From positions 62,001-126,000 of the forward strand of contig NW_027478439.1 in assembly GCF_051014685.1 (NCBI RefSeq): a stretch of DNA of 64,000 nt, written 5' to 3'. Shown here in pieces: positions 24,963-36,402 of the stretch (positions within the stretch are counted from its first letter, which is position 1; every line of letters starts with the position of its first letter). The translations under genes were made by a program, and so were the position numbers. The stretch is from Ptiloglossa arizonensis (Eukaryota; Arthropoda; Insecta; Hymenoptera; Colletidae). Below the pieces are notes generated by a model. It was not told the DNA's origin and did no database searches. It saw nothing but the letters and a program-made list of their open reading frames with translations.

Positions 24963-26855
24963 TAATCGGGCGAGTGTCTACTTTCAGATGCAAGAGCAAT
25001 TTATGGGTTTGGTTAATCCGTTCGCGAGATATGTGAGTTTGAAGCTAAGAAATGGTTGAGCAGACAACAAATTTTTCCCACTTCTGCTGCTCCAAACGCT
25101 TAACCAGAATGGCCTAGGGAAAAAGTACATATACCGTTGTAATCGGGCGAGTTTCTACTTTCAGACGCAGCAGGAATTTTTGGGCTTGGTCAAACCGTTC
25201 GCGTGATATGGTAGTTTGAAGCTAAGAAATGGTTGAGGAGGCAACAAATTTTTCGCAATTCTGCTGCTCCAAACGCTAAACCAGAATGGCCTAGGGAAAA
25301 AATACACATACCTTTGTAATCGGGCGAGTTTCTACTTTCAGACGCAACAGGAATTTTTGGGTTTATTCAATCCGTTCGTGAGATATGGGAGTTTGAAGCT
25401 AAGAAATGGTTGAGAAGACAACAAATTTTGCGCACTTCTGTTGCTCCAAACGCTTAACCAGACTGGCCTAGGGAAAAAATACACATACCGTTGTAATCGG
25501 GCGAGTTTCTACTTTCAGACGCAACAGGAATTTTTGGGTTTGGTCAATCCGTTCGCGAGATATGGGAGTTTGAAGGTAAGAAATGGTTGAGAAGACAACA
25601 AATTTTGCGCACTTCTGCTTCCCCAAACGCTTAACCAGAAGGGCCTAGGGAAAAACTACCCATACCATTGTAATCGGGCGAGTTTCTACCTTCAGACGCA
25701 ACAGGAATTTTTGGGTTTGGTCAATCCGTTCGCGAGAAATGGGAGTTTGAAGCTAAGAAATGGTTGAGAAGGCAACAAATTTTTCGCACTTCTGCTGCTC
25801 CAAACGCTTAACCAGAATGGCCTAGGGAAAAAATAAACTTACCTTTGTAATCGGGCTAGTTTCTAGTTTCAGACGCAGCAGGAATTTTTGGGCTTGGTCA
25901 AACCGTTCGCGAGATATGGGAGTTTGAAGCTAAGAAATGGTTGAGAAGGCAACAAATTTTTCGCACTTCTGCTGCTCCAAACGCTTAACCAGAATAGCCT
26001 AGGGAAAAAATGCACATATCGTTGTAATCGGGCGAGTGTCTACTTTCAGATGCAAGAGTAATTTTTGGGTTTGGTTAATCCGTTCGCGAGATATGTGAGT
26101 TTGAAGCTAAGAAATGGTTGAGCAGACAACAAATTTTTCCCACTTCTGCTGCTCCAAACGCTTAACCAGAATGGCCTAGGGAAAAAGTACATATACCGTT
26201 GTAATCGTGCGAGTTTCTACTTTCAGACGCAACAGGAATTTTTGGGTTTGGTCAATCCGTTCGCGAGATATGGGAGTTTGAAGCTATGAAATGGTTGAGA
26301 AGACAACAAATTTTGCGCACTTCTGCTGCTCCAAACGCTCAACCAGAATGGCCTAGGGAAAAAATGCACACATCGCTGTAATCGGGCGAGTGTCTACTTT
26401 CAGATGCAAGAGTAATTTTTGGGTTTGGTTAATCCGTTCGCGAGATATGTGAGTTTGAAGCTAAGAAATGGTTGAGCAGACAACAAATTTTTCCCACTTC
26501 TGCTGCTCCAAACGCTTAACCAGAATGGCCTAGGGAAAAAGTACATATACCGTTGTAATCGGGCGAGTTTCTACTTTCAGACGCAGCAGGAATTTTTGGG
26601 CTTGGTCAAACCGTTCGCGTGATATGGTAGTTTGAAGCTAAGAAATGGTTGAGGAGGCAACAAATTTTGCGCACTTCTGCTGCTCCAAACGCTTAACCAG
26701 ACTGGCCCAGGGAAAAAATACACATACCTTTGTAATCGGGCGAGCCTCTACTTTCAGACGCAACAGGAATTTTTGGGTGTCGTCAATCCGTTCACGAGAT
26801 ATGGGTGTTTGAAGCTAAGAAATGGTTGAGAAGACAACAAATTTTGCGCACTTCT
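24963..26855 (+). repeat. Copy of 19,299-21,340 lacking one monomer
   Basis: From 24,963 to about 25,700 this matches the sequence 5,664 bases (32 monomers) to the left. From about 25,715 to 26,855 the match is 5,487 bases (31 monomers) to the left. The e markers show it: 24974 pairs with 19310 (5,664), while 26036 and 26390 pair with 20549 and 20903 (5,487). The switch lies in a fused monomer at about 25,673 to 25,745 that begins as g ('ctaccttcag') and ends as f ('gagaaatggg'). One monomer was removed in register, as expected from unequal exchange. Confidence 0.85.
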
Positions 26856-27971
26856 GCTGCTCCAAACGCTTAACCAGAATGGCCTAGGGAAAAAGTACAT
26901 ATACCGTTGTAATCGGGCGAGTTTCTACTTTCAGACGCAGCAGGAATTTTTGGGCTTGGACAAACCGTTCGCGTGATATGGTAGTTTGAAGCTAAGAAAT
27001 GGTTGAGGAGGCAACAAATTTTTCGCAATTCTGCTGCTCCAAACGCTAAACCAGAATGGCCTAGGGAAAAAATACACATACCGTTGTAATCGGGCGTGTT
27101 TCTACTTTCAGACGCAACAGGAATTTTTGGGTTTGGTCAATCCGTTCGCGAGATATGGGAGTTTGAAGCTAAGAAATGGTTGAGAAGACAACAAATTTTG
27201 CGCACTTCTGCTTCCCCAAACGCTTAACCAGAAGGGCCTAGGGAAAAACTACACATACCATTGTAATCGGGCGAGTTTCTACCTTCAGACGCAACAGGAA
27301 TTTTTGGGTTTGGTCAATCCGTTCGCGAGATATGGGAGTTTGAAGCTAAGAAATGGTTGAGAAGACAACAAATTTTGCGCACTTCTGCTGCTCCAAACGC
27401 TTAACCAGACTGGCCTAGGGAAAAAATACACATACCGTTGTAATCGGGCGAGTTTCTACTTTCAGACGCAACAGGAATTTTTGGGTTTGGTCAATCCGTT
27501 CGCGAGATATGGGAGTTTGAAGCTAAGAAATGGTTGAGAAGACAACAAATTTTGCGCACTTCTGCTGCTCCAAACGCTTAACCAGAGTGGCCTACTGAAA
27601 TAATATACATACCGTTGTAATCGGGCGACCTTCTGCTTTCAGATGCAATAGGAATTTTTGGGTTCGGTCAATGCTTTCGTGGGATATGGGAGTATGAAGC
27701 TAAGAAATGGTTGAGAAGACAATAAATTTTTCGCACTTCTGCTACTACCAACGCTTATCCAGAATGGCCTAGGGAAAAAATACACATACCGTTGTAATCG
27801 GGCGACTTTCTGCTTTCAGATGCATTAGGAATTTTTGTGTTTGGTCAATCCTTTCGCGGAATATGGGAGTTTGAAGCTAAGAAATGTTTGAGAAGACAAC
27901 AAATTTTGCACACTTCTGCTGCTCCAAAAGCTTAACCACAATGGCCTAGGGAAAAAATACACATACCCTTG

Positions 27972-28679
27972 TAATCGGGAGAGTTTCTACTTTCAGACGC
28001 AACAGGAATTTTTGGGTTTGGTCAAGCCGTTCGCGAGATACGGGAGTTTGAAGCTAAGAAATGATTGAGATGACGACAAATTTTGCGCACTTCTGTTGCT
28101 CCAAACGCTTAACCAGAATGGCCTAGGAAAAAAATACACATACCGTTGTAATCGGGCGAGTATCTACTTTCAGATGCAATTGTAATTTTTGGGTTTGGTC
28201 AATCCGTTCGCGAGATATGGGAGTTTGAATCTAAGAAATGGTTGAGAAGACAACAAATTTTTCCCACTTCTGCTGCTCCAAACGCTTAACCACAATGGCC
28301 TAGGGAAAAAATACACATACCTTTGTAATCGGGAGAGTTTCTACTTTCAGTCGCAACAGGAATTTTTGGGTTTGGTCAAGCCGTTCGCGAGATACGGGAG
28401 TTTGAAGCTAAGAAATGATTGAGATGACGACAAATTTTGCGCACTTCTGTTGCTCCAAACGCTTAACCAGAATGGCCTAGGAAAAAAATACACATACCGT
28501 TGTAATCGGGCGAGTATCTACTTTCAGATGCAATTGTAATTTTTGGGTTTGGTCAATCCGTTCGCGAGATATGGGAGTTTGAATCTAAGAAATGGTTGAG
28601 AAGACAACAAATTTTTCCCACCTCTGCTGCTCCAAACGCTTAACCACAATGCCCTAGGGAAAAAATACACATACCTATG
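27972..28679 (+). repeat. 2-monomer tandem duplication (354 bp)
   Basis: Two adjacent 354-bp units start at 27972 and 28326. Each has a 'gggagagtttctac' monomer with 'aagccgttcgcgagatacggg' and 'gattgagatgacgac', followed by a 'gggcgagtatctac' monomer with 'gatgcaattgtaattt' and 'tttgaatctaag'. Small differences are 'cagacgc' against 'cagtcgc' and 'cacttctg' against 'cacctctg'. The same dimer recurs at about 32,560 to 32,920 and 37,170 to 37,520, so it is a building block of domain 2. Confidence 0.8.
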
Positions 28680-31600
28680 TAATCGTGAGAGTTTCTACTT
28701 TCAGACGCAACACGAATTTTTGGGTTTGGTCAATCCGTTCGCGAGATATGGGAGTTAGAAGCTAAGAAATGGTTGAGCAGACAACAAATTTTTCGTACAT
28801 CTGCTGCTGCAAACGCTTAACCAGAATGGTCTAGGGAAAAAATACGCATACCGTTGTAATCGGGCGAGTTTCTACTTTCAGACGAAGTAGGAATTTTTGG
28901 GCCTGGTCAAACCTTTCGCGAGATATGGGAGTTTGAATCAAAGAAATGGTTGAGAAGACAACGAATTTTACGCACTTCTGCTGCTCCAAACGCTTAACCA
29001 GAATGACCTAGGGGAAAATACACATACCGTTGTAATCGAGCGAGTTCCTACTTTCAGACGCAACAGGAACTTTTGGGTTTGGTCAATCCGTTCACGAGAT
29101 ATGGGAGTTTGAAGCTAAGAAATGATTGAGATGACGACAAATTTTTCCCACTTCTGCTGCTCCAAACGCTTAACCACAATGACCTAGGGAATAAATACAC
29201 ATACCGTTGCAATTGGCAGACTTTCTACATTCAGACGCAACAGGAATATTTGGGTTTGGTCAATCCGTTCACGAGATATGGGAGTTAGAAGCTAAGAAAT
29301 GGTTGAGCAGACAACAAATTTTTCGTACATCTGCTGCTCCAAACGCTTAACCACAATGGCCTAGGGAAAAAATACACATACCTTTGTAATCGGGAGAGTT
29401 TCTACTTTCAGTCGCAACAGGAATTTTTGGGTTTGGTCAAGCCGTTCGCGAGATACGGGAGTTTGAAGCTAAGAAATGATTGAGATGACGACAAATTTTG
29501 CGCACTTCTGTTGCTCCAAACGCTTAACCAGAATGGCCTAGGAAAAAAATACACATACCTTTGTAATCGGGAGAGTTTCTACTTTCAGACGCAACAGGAA
29601 CTTTTGGGTTTGGTCAATCCGTTCACGAGATATGGGAGTTTGAGGCTAAGAAATGGTTGAGCAGACAACAAATTTTTCCCACTTCTGCTGCTCCAAACGC
29701 TTAGCCACAATGACCTAGGGAATAAATACACATACCGTTGCAATTGGCAGACTTTCTACATTCAGACGCAACAGGAATATTTGGGTTTGGTCAATCCGTT
29801 CACGAGATATGGGAGTTTGAGGATAAGAAATGGTTGAGAAGACAAGAAATTTTTCGCACTTCTGCTGCTCCAAACACATGACCAGAATGGCCTAGGGACA
29901 AAATACACATACCGTTGTAATCGGGAGAATTTCTACATTCAGACGCATCAGGAATTTTTGGGCTTGGTCAATCCGTACGCGAGATATGGGAGTTTGAAGC
30001 TAAGAAATGGTTGAGCAGACAACAAATTTTTCGTACATCTGCTGCTGCAAACGCTTAACCAGAATGGTCTAGGGAAAAAATACACATACCGTTGTAATCG
30101 GGCGAGTTTCTACTTTCAGACGAAGCAGGAATTTTTGGGCTTGGTCAAACCTTTCGCGAGATTTGGGAGTTTGAAACTAAGAAATGGTTGAGCAGACAAC
30201 AAATTTTTCCCAATTCTGCTGATCCAAACGCTTAACCAGAATGACCTATGGGAAAAATACACATACCGTTGTAATCGGGCGAGCTTCTACCTTAAGATGC
30301 AATAGTAATTTTTGGGTTTGGTCAATCCCTTCGCGAGATATGGGAGTTTGAATCTAAGAAATGATTGAGAAGACAACAAATTTTGCGCACATCTGCTCCT
30401 CCAAACGCTTAACCACAATGGCCTAGGGAAAAAGTACACATACCGTCGTAATCGGGCGACTTTCTACTTACAGATGCATTTGGAATTTTTGTGTTTGGTC
30501 AATCCTTTCGCGGGATATGGGAGTTTGAAGCTAAGAAATGTTTGAGAAGACAACAAATTTTGCACATTTCTGCTGCTCCAAAAGCTTAACCAGAATGGCC
30601 TAAAGAAAAAATACACATACCGTTGTAATCGGGCGACTTTCTACTTTCAGATGCATTAGGAATTTTTGTGTTTGGTCAATCTTTTCGCGGGATATGGGAG
30701 TTTGAAGCTAAGAAGCGGTTGAGAAGACTTCAAATTTTTCGCACTTCTGCTGCTACAAACGCTTATCCAGAATGGCCTAGGGAAATAATACGCATACCGT
30801 TGTAATCGGGCGACTTTCTACTTTCAGATGCAATAGGAATTTTTGTGTTTGGTCAATCCGTTCGCGGGATATGGGAGTTTGAAGCTAAGAAATGGTTGAG
30901 AAGACAACAAATTTTTCGCATTTCTGCTGCTACAAACGCTTATCCAGAATGGCCTAGGGAAAAAATACACATACCGTTGTAATCGGGAGAGTTTCTACTT
31001 TCAGACGCAACAGGAACTTTTGGGTTTGGTCAATCCGTTCACGAGATATGGGAGTTTGAGGCTAAGAAATGGTTGAGCAGACAACAAATTTTTCCCACTT
31101 CTGCTGCTCCAAACGCTTAACAACAATGGCCTAGGGAATAAATACACATACCTTTGTAATCGGGAGAGTTTCTACTTTCAGACGCAACAGGAATTTTTGG
31201 GTTTGGTCAATCCGTTCACGAGATATGGGAGTTCGAAGCTAAGAAATGGTTGAGAAGACAAGAAATTTTTCGCACTTCTGCTGCTCCAAACACATGACCA
31301 GAATGGCCTAGGGACAAAATACACATACCGTTGTAATCGGGAGAATTTCTACATTCAGACGCATCAGGAATTTTTGGGCTTGGTCAATCCGTACGCGAGA
31401 TATGGGAGTTTGAAGCTAAGATATGGTTGAGCAGACAACAAATTTTTCGTACATCTGCTGCTGCAAACGCTTAACCAGAATGGTCTAGGGAAAAAATACA
31501 CATACCGTTGTAATCGGGCGAGTTTCTACTTTCAGACGAAGCAGGAATTTTTGGGCTTGGTCAAACCTTTCGCGAGATTTGGGAGTTTGAAACTAAGAAA

Positions 31601-31799
31601 TGGTTGAGCAGACAACAAATTTTTCCCAATTCTGCTGATCCAAACGCTTAACCAGAATGACCTAGGGGAAAAATACACATACCGTTGTAATCGGGCGAGC
31701 TTCTACCTTAAGATGCAATAGTAATTTTTGTGTTTGGTCAATCCCTTCGCGAGATATGGGAGTTTGAATGTAAGAAATGGTTGTGAAGACAACAAATTT

Positions 31800-33605
31800 T
31801 GCGCACATCTGCTCCTCCAAACGCTTAACCAGAATGGCCTAGGGAAAAAGTACACATACCGTCGAAATCGGGCGACTTTCTACTTACAGATGCATTAGGA
31901 ATTTTTGTGTTTGGTCAATCCTTTCGCGGGATATGGGAGTTTGAAGCTAAGAAATGGTTGAGAAGACAACAAATTTTGCACACTTCTGCTGCTCCAAAAG
32001 CTTAACCAGAATGGCCTACGGAAAAAATACACATACCGTTGTAATCGGGCGACTTTCTACTTTCAGATGAATTAGGAATTTTTGTGTTTGGTCAATCCTT
32101 TCGCGGGATATGGGAGTTTGAAGCTAAGAAGCGGTTGAGAAGACAACAAATTTTTCGCACTTCTGCTGCTACAAACGCTTATCCAGAATGGCCTAGGGAA
32201 ATAATACACATACCGTTGTAATCGGGCGACTTTCTACTTTCAGATGCAATCGGAATTTTTGTGTTTGGTCAATCCGTTCGCGGGATATGGGAGTTTGAAG
32301 CTAAGAAATGTTTGAGAAGACAACAAATTTTTCGCACTTCTGCTGCTACAAACGCTTATCCAGAATGGCCTAGGGAAAAAATACACATACCGTTGTAATC
32401 GGGAGAGTTTATACTTTCAGACGCAACAGGAAATTTTGGGTTTGGTCAATCCGTTCACGAGATATGGGAGTTTGAGGCTAAGAAATGGTTGAGCAGACAA
32501 CAAATTTTTCCCACTTCTGCTGCTCCAAACGCTTAACCACAATGGCCTAGGGAAAAAATACACACACCTTTGTAATCGGGAGAGTTTCTACTTTCAGACG
32601 CAACAGGAATTTTTGGGTTTGGTCAAGCCGTTCGCGAGATACGGGAGTTTGAAGCTAAGAAATGATTGAGATGACGACAAATTTTGCGCACTTCTGTTGC
32701 TCCAAACGCTTAACCAGAATGGCCTAGGAAAAAAATACACATACCGTTGTAATCGGGCGAGTATCTACTTTCAGATGCAATTGTAATTTTTGGGTTTGGT
32801 CAATCCGTTCGCGAGATATGGGAGTTTGAATCTAAGAAATGGTTGAGAAGACAACAAATTTTTCCCACCTCTGCTGCTCCAAACGCTTAACCACAATGGC
32901 CTAGGGAAAAAATACACATACCTTTGTAATCTGGAGAGTTTCTACTTTCAGACGCAACAGGAATTTTTGGGTTTGGTCAATCCGTTCGCGAGATATGGGA
33001 GTTAGAAGCTAAGAAATGGTTGAGCAGACAACAAATTTTTCGTACATCTGCTGCTGCAAACGCTTAACCAGAATGGTCTAGGGAAAAAAAAAACACATAC
33101 CGTTGTAATCGGGCGAGTTTCTACTTTCAGACGAAGTAGGAATTTTTGGGCCTGGTCAAACCTTTCGCGAGATATGGGAGTTTGAATCAAAGAAATGGTT
33201 GAGAAGATAACGAATTTTACGCACTTCTGCTGCTCCAAACGCTTAACCAGAATGACCTAGGGGAAAAATACACATACCGTTGTAATCGAGCGAGTTCCTA
33301 CTTTCAGACGCAACAGGAACTTTTGGGTTTGGTCAATCCGTTCACGAGATATGGGAGTTTGAAGCTAAGAAATGATTGAGATGACGACATATTTTGCGCA
33401 CTTCTGTTGCTCCAAACGCTTAACCAGAATGGCCTAGGAAAAAAATACACATACCGTTGTAATCGGGAGAGTTTCTACTTTCAGACGCAACAGGAACTTT
33501 TGGGTTTGGTCAATCCGTTCACGAGATATGGGAGTTTGAGGCTAAGAAATGGTTGAGCAGACAACAAATTTTTCCCACTTCTGCTGCTCCAAACGCTTAA
33601 CCACA
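31800..33605 (+). repeat. 1.8-kb block duplicated at 36,403-38,208 (left copy)
   Basis: The offset is 4,603 = 26 monomers plus one base (+2 in the shared A-tract insertion here, -1 near 36415). Both copies hold the same unusual 10-A run followed by 'cacatacc' (33084 to 33093 and 37687 to 37696), so they descend from one ancestor. They also share 'gttagaagctaag', 'gacgaagtagg' and 'gggcctggtcaaacc'. Similarity ends at about 33,605, where the left copy continues 'cacaatgacctagggaat' and the right copy 'cacaatggcctagggaaa'. One difference is 'gagaagataacg' against 'gagaagacaacg' near 33206. Confidence 0.85.
33084..33093 (+). repeat. Expanded A10 tract shared by two block copies
   Basis: The usual 'gggaaaaaatacacat' is here 'ggg' plus ten A and then 'cacat': a two-base gain with the T replaced by A. 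The same allele is at 37687 to 37696. These are the only insertions of more than one base without local compensation that I find in the window. Their sharing dates the 4,603-bp duplication after the insertion. Confidence 0.9.
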
Positions 33606-36402
33606 ATGACCTAGGGAATAAATACACATACCGTTGCCATCGGCAGACTTTCTACATTCAGACGCAACAGGATTATTTGGGTTTGGTCAATCCGTTCGCG
33701 AGATAAGGGAGTTCGAATCTAAGAAATGGTTGAGAAGACAAGAAATTTTTCGCACTTCTGCTGCTCCAAACACATGACAAGAATGGCCTAGGGACAAAAT
33801 ACACATACCGTTGTAATCGGGAGAATTTCTACATTCAGACGCATCAGGAATTTTTGGGCTTGGTCAATCCGTACGCGAGATATGGGAGTTTGAAGCTAAG
33901 AAATGGTTGAGCAGACAACAAATTTTTCGTACATCTGCTGCTGCAAACGCTTAACCAGAATGGTCTAGGGAAAAAATACACATACCGTTGTAATCGGGCG
34001 AGCTTCTACCTTAAGATGCAATAGTAATTTTTGTGTTTGGTCAATCCTTTCGCTGGATATGGGAGTTTGAAGCTAAGAAATGGTTGAGAAGACAACAAAT
34101 TTTGCACACTTCTGCTGCTCCAAAAGCTTAACCACAATGACCTAGGGAATAAATACACATACCGTTGCCATCGGCAGACTTTCTACATTCAGACGCAACA
34201 GGAATATTTGGGTTTGGTCAATCCGTTCGCGAGATAAGGGAGTTCGAATCTAAGAAATGGTTGAGAAGACAAGAAATTTTTCGCACTTCTGCTGCTCCAA
34301 ACACATGACAAGAATGGCCTAGGGACAAAATACACATACCGTTGTAATCGGGAGAATTTCTACATTCAGACGCATCAGGAATTTTTGGGCTTGGTCAATC
34401 CGTACGCGAGATATGGGAGTTTGAAGCTAAGAAATGGTTGAGCAGACAACAAATTTTGCGCACATCTGCTCCTCCAAACGCTTAACCAGAATGGCCTAGG
34501 GAAAAAGTACACATACCGTCGTAATCGGGCGACTTTCTACTTACAGATGCATTAGGAATTTTTGTGTTTGGTCAATCCTTTCGCTGGATATGGGAGTTTG
34601 AAGCTAAGAAATGGTTGAGAAGACAACAAATTTTGCACACTTCTGCAGCTCCAAAAGCTTAACCAGAATGGCCTACGGAAAAAATACACATACCGCTGTA
34701 ATCGGGCGACTTTCTACTTTCAGATGCATTAGGAATTTTTGTGTTTGGTCAATCCTTTCGCGGGATATGGGAGTTTGAAGCTAAGAAGCGGTTGAGAAGA
34801 CAACAAATTTTTCGCACTTCTGCTGCTACAAACGCTTATCCAGAATGGCCTAGGGAAATAATACGCATACCGTTGTAATCGGGCGACTTTCTACTTTCAG
34901 ATGCAATAGGAATTTTTGTGTTTGGTCAATCCGTTCGCGGGATATGGGAGTTTGAAGCTAAGAAATGGTTGAGAAGACAACAAATTTTTCGCACTTCTGC
35001 TGCTACAAACGCTTATCCAGAATGGCCTAGGGAAAAAATACACATACCGTAGTAATCGGGAGAGTTTCTACTTTCAGACGCAACAGGAACTTTTGGGTTT
35101 GGTCAATCCGTTCACGAGATATGGGAGTTTGAGGCTAAGAAATGGTTGAGCAGACAACAAATTTTTCCCACTTCTGCTGCTCCAAACGCTTAACCACAAT
35201 GGCCTAGGGAAAAAATACACATACCTTTGTAATCGGGAGAGTTTGTACTTTCAGACGCAACAGGAATTTTTGCGTTTGGTCAAGCCGTTCGCGAGATACG
35301 GGAGTTTGAAGCTAAGAAATGATTGAGATGACGACAAATTTTGCGCAATTCTGTTGCTCCAAACGCTTAACCAGAATGGCCTAGGAAAAAAATACACATA
35401 CCGTTGTAATCGGGCGAGTATCTACTTTCAGATGCAATTGTAATTTTTGGGTTTGGTCAATCCGTTCGCGAGATATGGGAGTTTGAATCAAAGAAATGGT
35501 TGAGAAGACAACGAATTTTACGCACTTCTGCTGCTCCAAACGCTTAAACAGAATGACCTAGGGGAAAAATACACATACCGTTGTAATCGAGCGAGTTCCT
35601 ACTTTCAGACGCAACAGGAACTTTTGGGTTTGGTCAATCCGTTCACGAGATATGGGAGTTTGAAGCTAAGAAATGATTGAGATGACGACAAATTTTGCGC
35701 ACTTCTGTTGCTCCAAACGCTTAACCAGAATGGCCTAGGAAAAAAATACACATACCGTTGTAATCGGGAGAGTTTCTACTTTCAGACGCACCAGGAACTT
35801 TTGGGTTTGGTCAATCCGTTCACGAGATATGGGAGTTTGAGGCTAAGAAATGGTTGAGCACACAACAAATTTTTCCCACTTCTGCTGCTCCAAACGCTTA
35901 ACCACAATGACCTAGGGAATAAATACACATACCGTTGCAATCGGCAGACTTTCTACATTCAGACGCAACAGGAATATTTGAGTTTGGTCAATCCGTTCGC
36001 GAGATAAGGGAGTTCGAATCTAAGAAATGGTTGAGAAGACAAGAAATTTTTCGCACTTCTGCTGCTCCAAACACATGACCAGAATGGCCTAGGGACAAAA
36101 TACACATACCGTTGTAATCGGGAGAATTTCTACATTCAGACGCATCAGGAATTTTTGGGCTTGGTCAATCCGTACGCGAGATATGGGAGTTTGAAGCTAA
36201 GAAATGGTTGAGCAGACAACAAATTTTTCGTACATCTGCTGCTGCAAACGCTTAACCAGAATGGTCTAGGGAAAAAATACACATACCGTTGTAATCGGGC
36301 GACTTTCTGCTTTCAGATGCAATAGTAATTTTTGGGTTTGGTCAATCCCTTCGCGAGATATGGGAGTTTGAATCTAAGAAATGGTTGAGAAGACAACAAA
36401 TT

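Larger units (their letters stand above)
1..27585 (+). repeat. Satellite domain 1: variants a to j in 4- to 7-monomer higher-order repeats
   Basis: This domain uses a limited alphabet of monomer variants that recur in fixed order. Examples are a with 'gtgatatggtag' (about 78, 779, 1310, 2018, 3080, 5557 and on), d with 'gggcttgtttctag', and e with 'gagtgtctac' plus 'gatatgtgag'. The e monomer occurs 21 times, with the G of its 'gtgtct' at 1084, 1792, 2854, 5330, 6569, 7807, 9223, 10993, 11701, 14001, 15240, 15594, 17364, 19310, 20549, 20903, 23558, 23912, 24974, 26036 and 26390. The intervals are 4, 6, 14, 7, 7, 8, 10, 4, 13, 7, 2, 10, 11, 7, 2, 15, 2, 6, 6 and 2 monomers. No e monomer is found after 27,585. 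The domain opens with the monomer order a c b f a d e a f d e a b g f d e. Confidence 0.85.

Noticed and set aside
33002..33238. 78-codon - strand frame repeated at 37,605-37,841
   Set aside because: Its repetition is explained by the 4,603-bp block duplication. The frame crosses the A10 expansion and encodes a low-complexity stretch.
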